From Candidatus Amarobacter glycogenicus (GTDB taxonomy: Bacteria; Chloroflexota; Dehalococcoidia; Tepidiformales; Tepidiformaceae), in contig JADJZF010000002.1 of the NCBI GenBank assembly GCA_016719395.1, forward strand, positions 124,001 through 188,000: a stretch of 64,000 bases of DNA, in the 5' to 3' direction. Under the pieces are notes generated by a model. That model did no database searches. It was not told the origin of the DNA and saw only the letters and a list, made by a program, of their open reading frames with translations. The position numbers and the translations under genes were made by a program. Within the stretch, counting starts at the first letter, position 1; each line of letters starts with the position of its first letter. Positions 62,861 through 64,000 of the stretch are shown in pieces.

Positions 62861-64000
62861 CTAGAGTGCCAGGCCCGGCTTGACCACCAGTGCTGCGAGA
62901 CCGCGGAGTTGGAAGTTCGGGACGTGTTCGGCGGCGACGACTTCGTACTCCCCGAACCGTTCCAGGAATCGGCCGAGGGCGATCTGCAGTTCGAGACGGG
63001 CAAGCGGAGCGCCAAGACAGAAGTGGATGCCGTACCCGAATGAGAGGTGGCGATTGTCGACTCGGTCGAAGTCCAGGGTATGCGGTTCGGCGAAGCGCGC
63101 GGGATCCCGGTTCGCTGCCCCGGTCATCACCTGGACCTGTTGGCCGGCCCGGATGGTGCGGGAGCCTACTTTCACATCCTGCCGTGCGAACCGGGCGACC
63201 AGGTGGGTGGGACTGTCGAAGCGGAGCAACTCTTCCACCGCCTGGGGCCGGAGTCCAGGGTTGCCGGCCAACTCGAGCCGCGCCACAGGGTGGCGGGCCA
63301 GGGCGACTATCGCGTTTCCCAGTGCCATCGCCGTCGGTCCGTTTCCGGCCAGCGAGATGTGGATGAGCATCGTGAGCATCTCTTCCGGCCGGATCGTCTC
63401 GTCGTCGCAGGCGCCGAGGAGGACTGAGAGGACGTCGGCAGGCGCCTCATCCGGAGATGCATCGCGGTTTTCGGCCAGGGAGGCGAGGTAGTCGAACATC
63501 TCGGCCTGGGCCTGTCCCGCCGCTTCCACGACACCTGGAGTGGAGGCGCCTTCGGCCCGCGCCCGCATGAGGGCGAGCGACCAGGCCCGGAACTGTCCGA
63601 AGTCCGCGCGAGGGACGCCGATGTGTTGGAGGATGGTGCTCACCGCGAGGGGCTGCGCCAGCTCCGACATTACTTCGAAGGGCCGGTCCATCGGGACTTC
63701 TTCGAGGATCGCATCGACCGAGGCTTCGATGTGGGCACGGGCAGCCTCGATCGCGCGGGGCGTGAAGCCGCGGTTCACCACGGCCCGCAACCGCGTGTGC
63801 TCCGGTGGGTCGGAGTTGCCCATGATGGTGGTGTGACCGAGCGGCGCTTCGTCCCGCTTCCGCGCCACCTCACCGCCGAACGCGCTGGGGACCGCTGTTG
63901 GGTCCGAGGAGAAGTTGTCGTCGTCCTGGAGGATGCGCAGGCAGTCGGCATAGCTCGTCACGATCCATGCGTCGATAGGGGCGTTCCAATGAACCGGCTC
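62861..64000 (-). CDS. Cytochrome P450 (5' end beyond the window)
   Basis: At least 380 residues, open through the right edge, where PVHWNAPIDAWIVTSYADC still reads as P450 N-terminal sequence. The heme-Cys loop FGYGIHFCLGAPLARLE and PPEHTRLRAVV with VEELLRFDSPTHLVARFA (ExxR) are intact. The I-helix reads AGNGPTAMA in place of the usual AG-x-[DE]-T-T, so the acidic residue of proton delivery is missing. It hydroxylates an unknown substrate with ferredoxin-type partners not in the window. Base 64000 is mid-gene. Confidence 0.88.
   Translation of the reverse strand, partial: EPVHWNAPIDAWIVTSYADCLRILQDDDNFSSDPTAVPSAFGGEVARKRDEAPLGHTTIMGNSDPPEHTRLRAVVNRGFTPRAIEAARAHIEASVDAILEEVPMDRPFEVMSELAQPLAVSTILQHIGVPRADFGQFRAWSLALMRARAEGASTPGVVEAAGQAQAEMFDYLASLAENRDASPDEAPADVLSVLLGACDDETIRPEEMLTMLIHISLAGNGPTAMALGNAIVALARHPVARLELAGNPGLRPQAVEELLRFDSPTHLVARFARQDVKVGSRTIRAGQQVQVMTGAANRDPARFAEPHTLDFDRVDNRHLSFGYGIHFCLGAPLARLELQIALGRFLERFGEYEVVAAEHVPNFQLRGLAALVVKPGLAL

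Overview
The window is a GC-rich bacterial chromosome segment, probably from a draft or metagenome-assembled genome. I infer a Chloroflexota (Dehalococcoidia-like) host. The grounds are a Re-citrate-synthase-like enzyme of the type known from Clostridium and Dehalococcoides, citramalate synthase for isoleucine, a LexA box of the CGAAC-N4-GTTCG type, F420/luciferase-type oxidoreductases, and a dense scatter of crotonases, SDRs and type III CoA-transferases. No 16S rRNA or other phylogenetic marker is present, so this placement rests on gene content only.

Layout. 0-9 kb: a small anchored protein, the Re-citrate-synthase-like enzyme with a palindromic operator, a crotonase, a CoA-transferase, an LppX-like lipoprotein, pdxA, cimA with a leader peptide and a possible SD-sequestering structure, and holA. 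9-18 kb: an orphan OppD-type ATPase, lexA with its SOS box, a PIG-L deacetylase, a divergent DnaA, a MerR regulator, moaA, a hotdog/MaoC-like protein, a GT4 glycosyltransferase and an XRE regulator. 18-36 kb: a disordered acidic-tailed protein, two luciferase-like oxidoreductases, an alkylsulfatase-like metallo-beta-lactamase, a CPA2 antiporter with a damaged RCK domain, a cupredoxin lipoprotein, an MDR oxidoreductase, membrane and coiled-coil proteins, a secreted matrixin, GNATs, a PHP hydrolase, zinc-ribbon and small membrane proteins, and tRNA-Ser(GGA).

36-47 kb: four or five genes are interrupted by small indels. At least three of these fit one base missing from a homopolymer, which points to consensus error rather than decay. 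SDRs, a crotonase and a TrmO-like methyltransferase lie between them. 47-64 kb: gamma-glutamyltransferase, amidohydrolase, ThpR, an SGNH-like protein, a second PIG-L protein, a crotonase, a single-chain acyl-CoA carboxylase (BC-BCCP-CT), a 141-bp nearly pure G tract that looks artefactual, an acyl-CoA dehydrogenase, a serine hydrolase, a carboxylesterase, a second CoA-transferase, a ParDE-like toxin-antitoxin pair and a cytochrome P450 cut by the window edge.

Functionally the window suggests aerobic catabolism of organic acids, esters and recalcitrant acids. Esterases, amidohydrolases, a sulfatase-like enzyme and a P450 would open substrates. CoA-transferases would activate them. Dehydrogenases, crotonases, SDRs and a carboxylase would process the acyl-CoAs. 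Housekeeping genes are interspersed. Two regulatory themes stand out: many genes have a TANNNT -10 box only 6-11 bases before the start codon, implying leaderless transcripts, and cimA is preceded by a candidate isoleucine-sensing leader.
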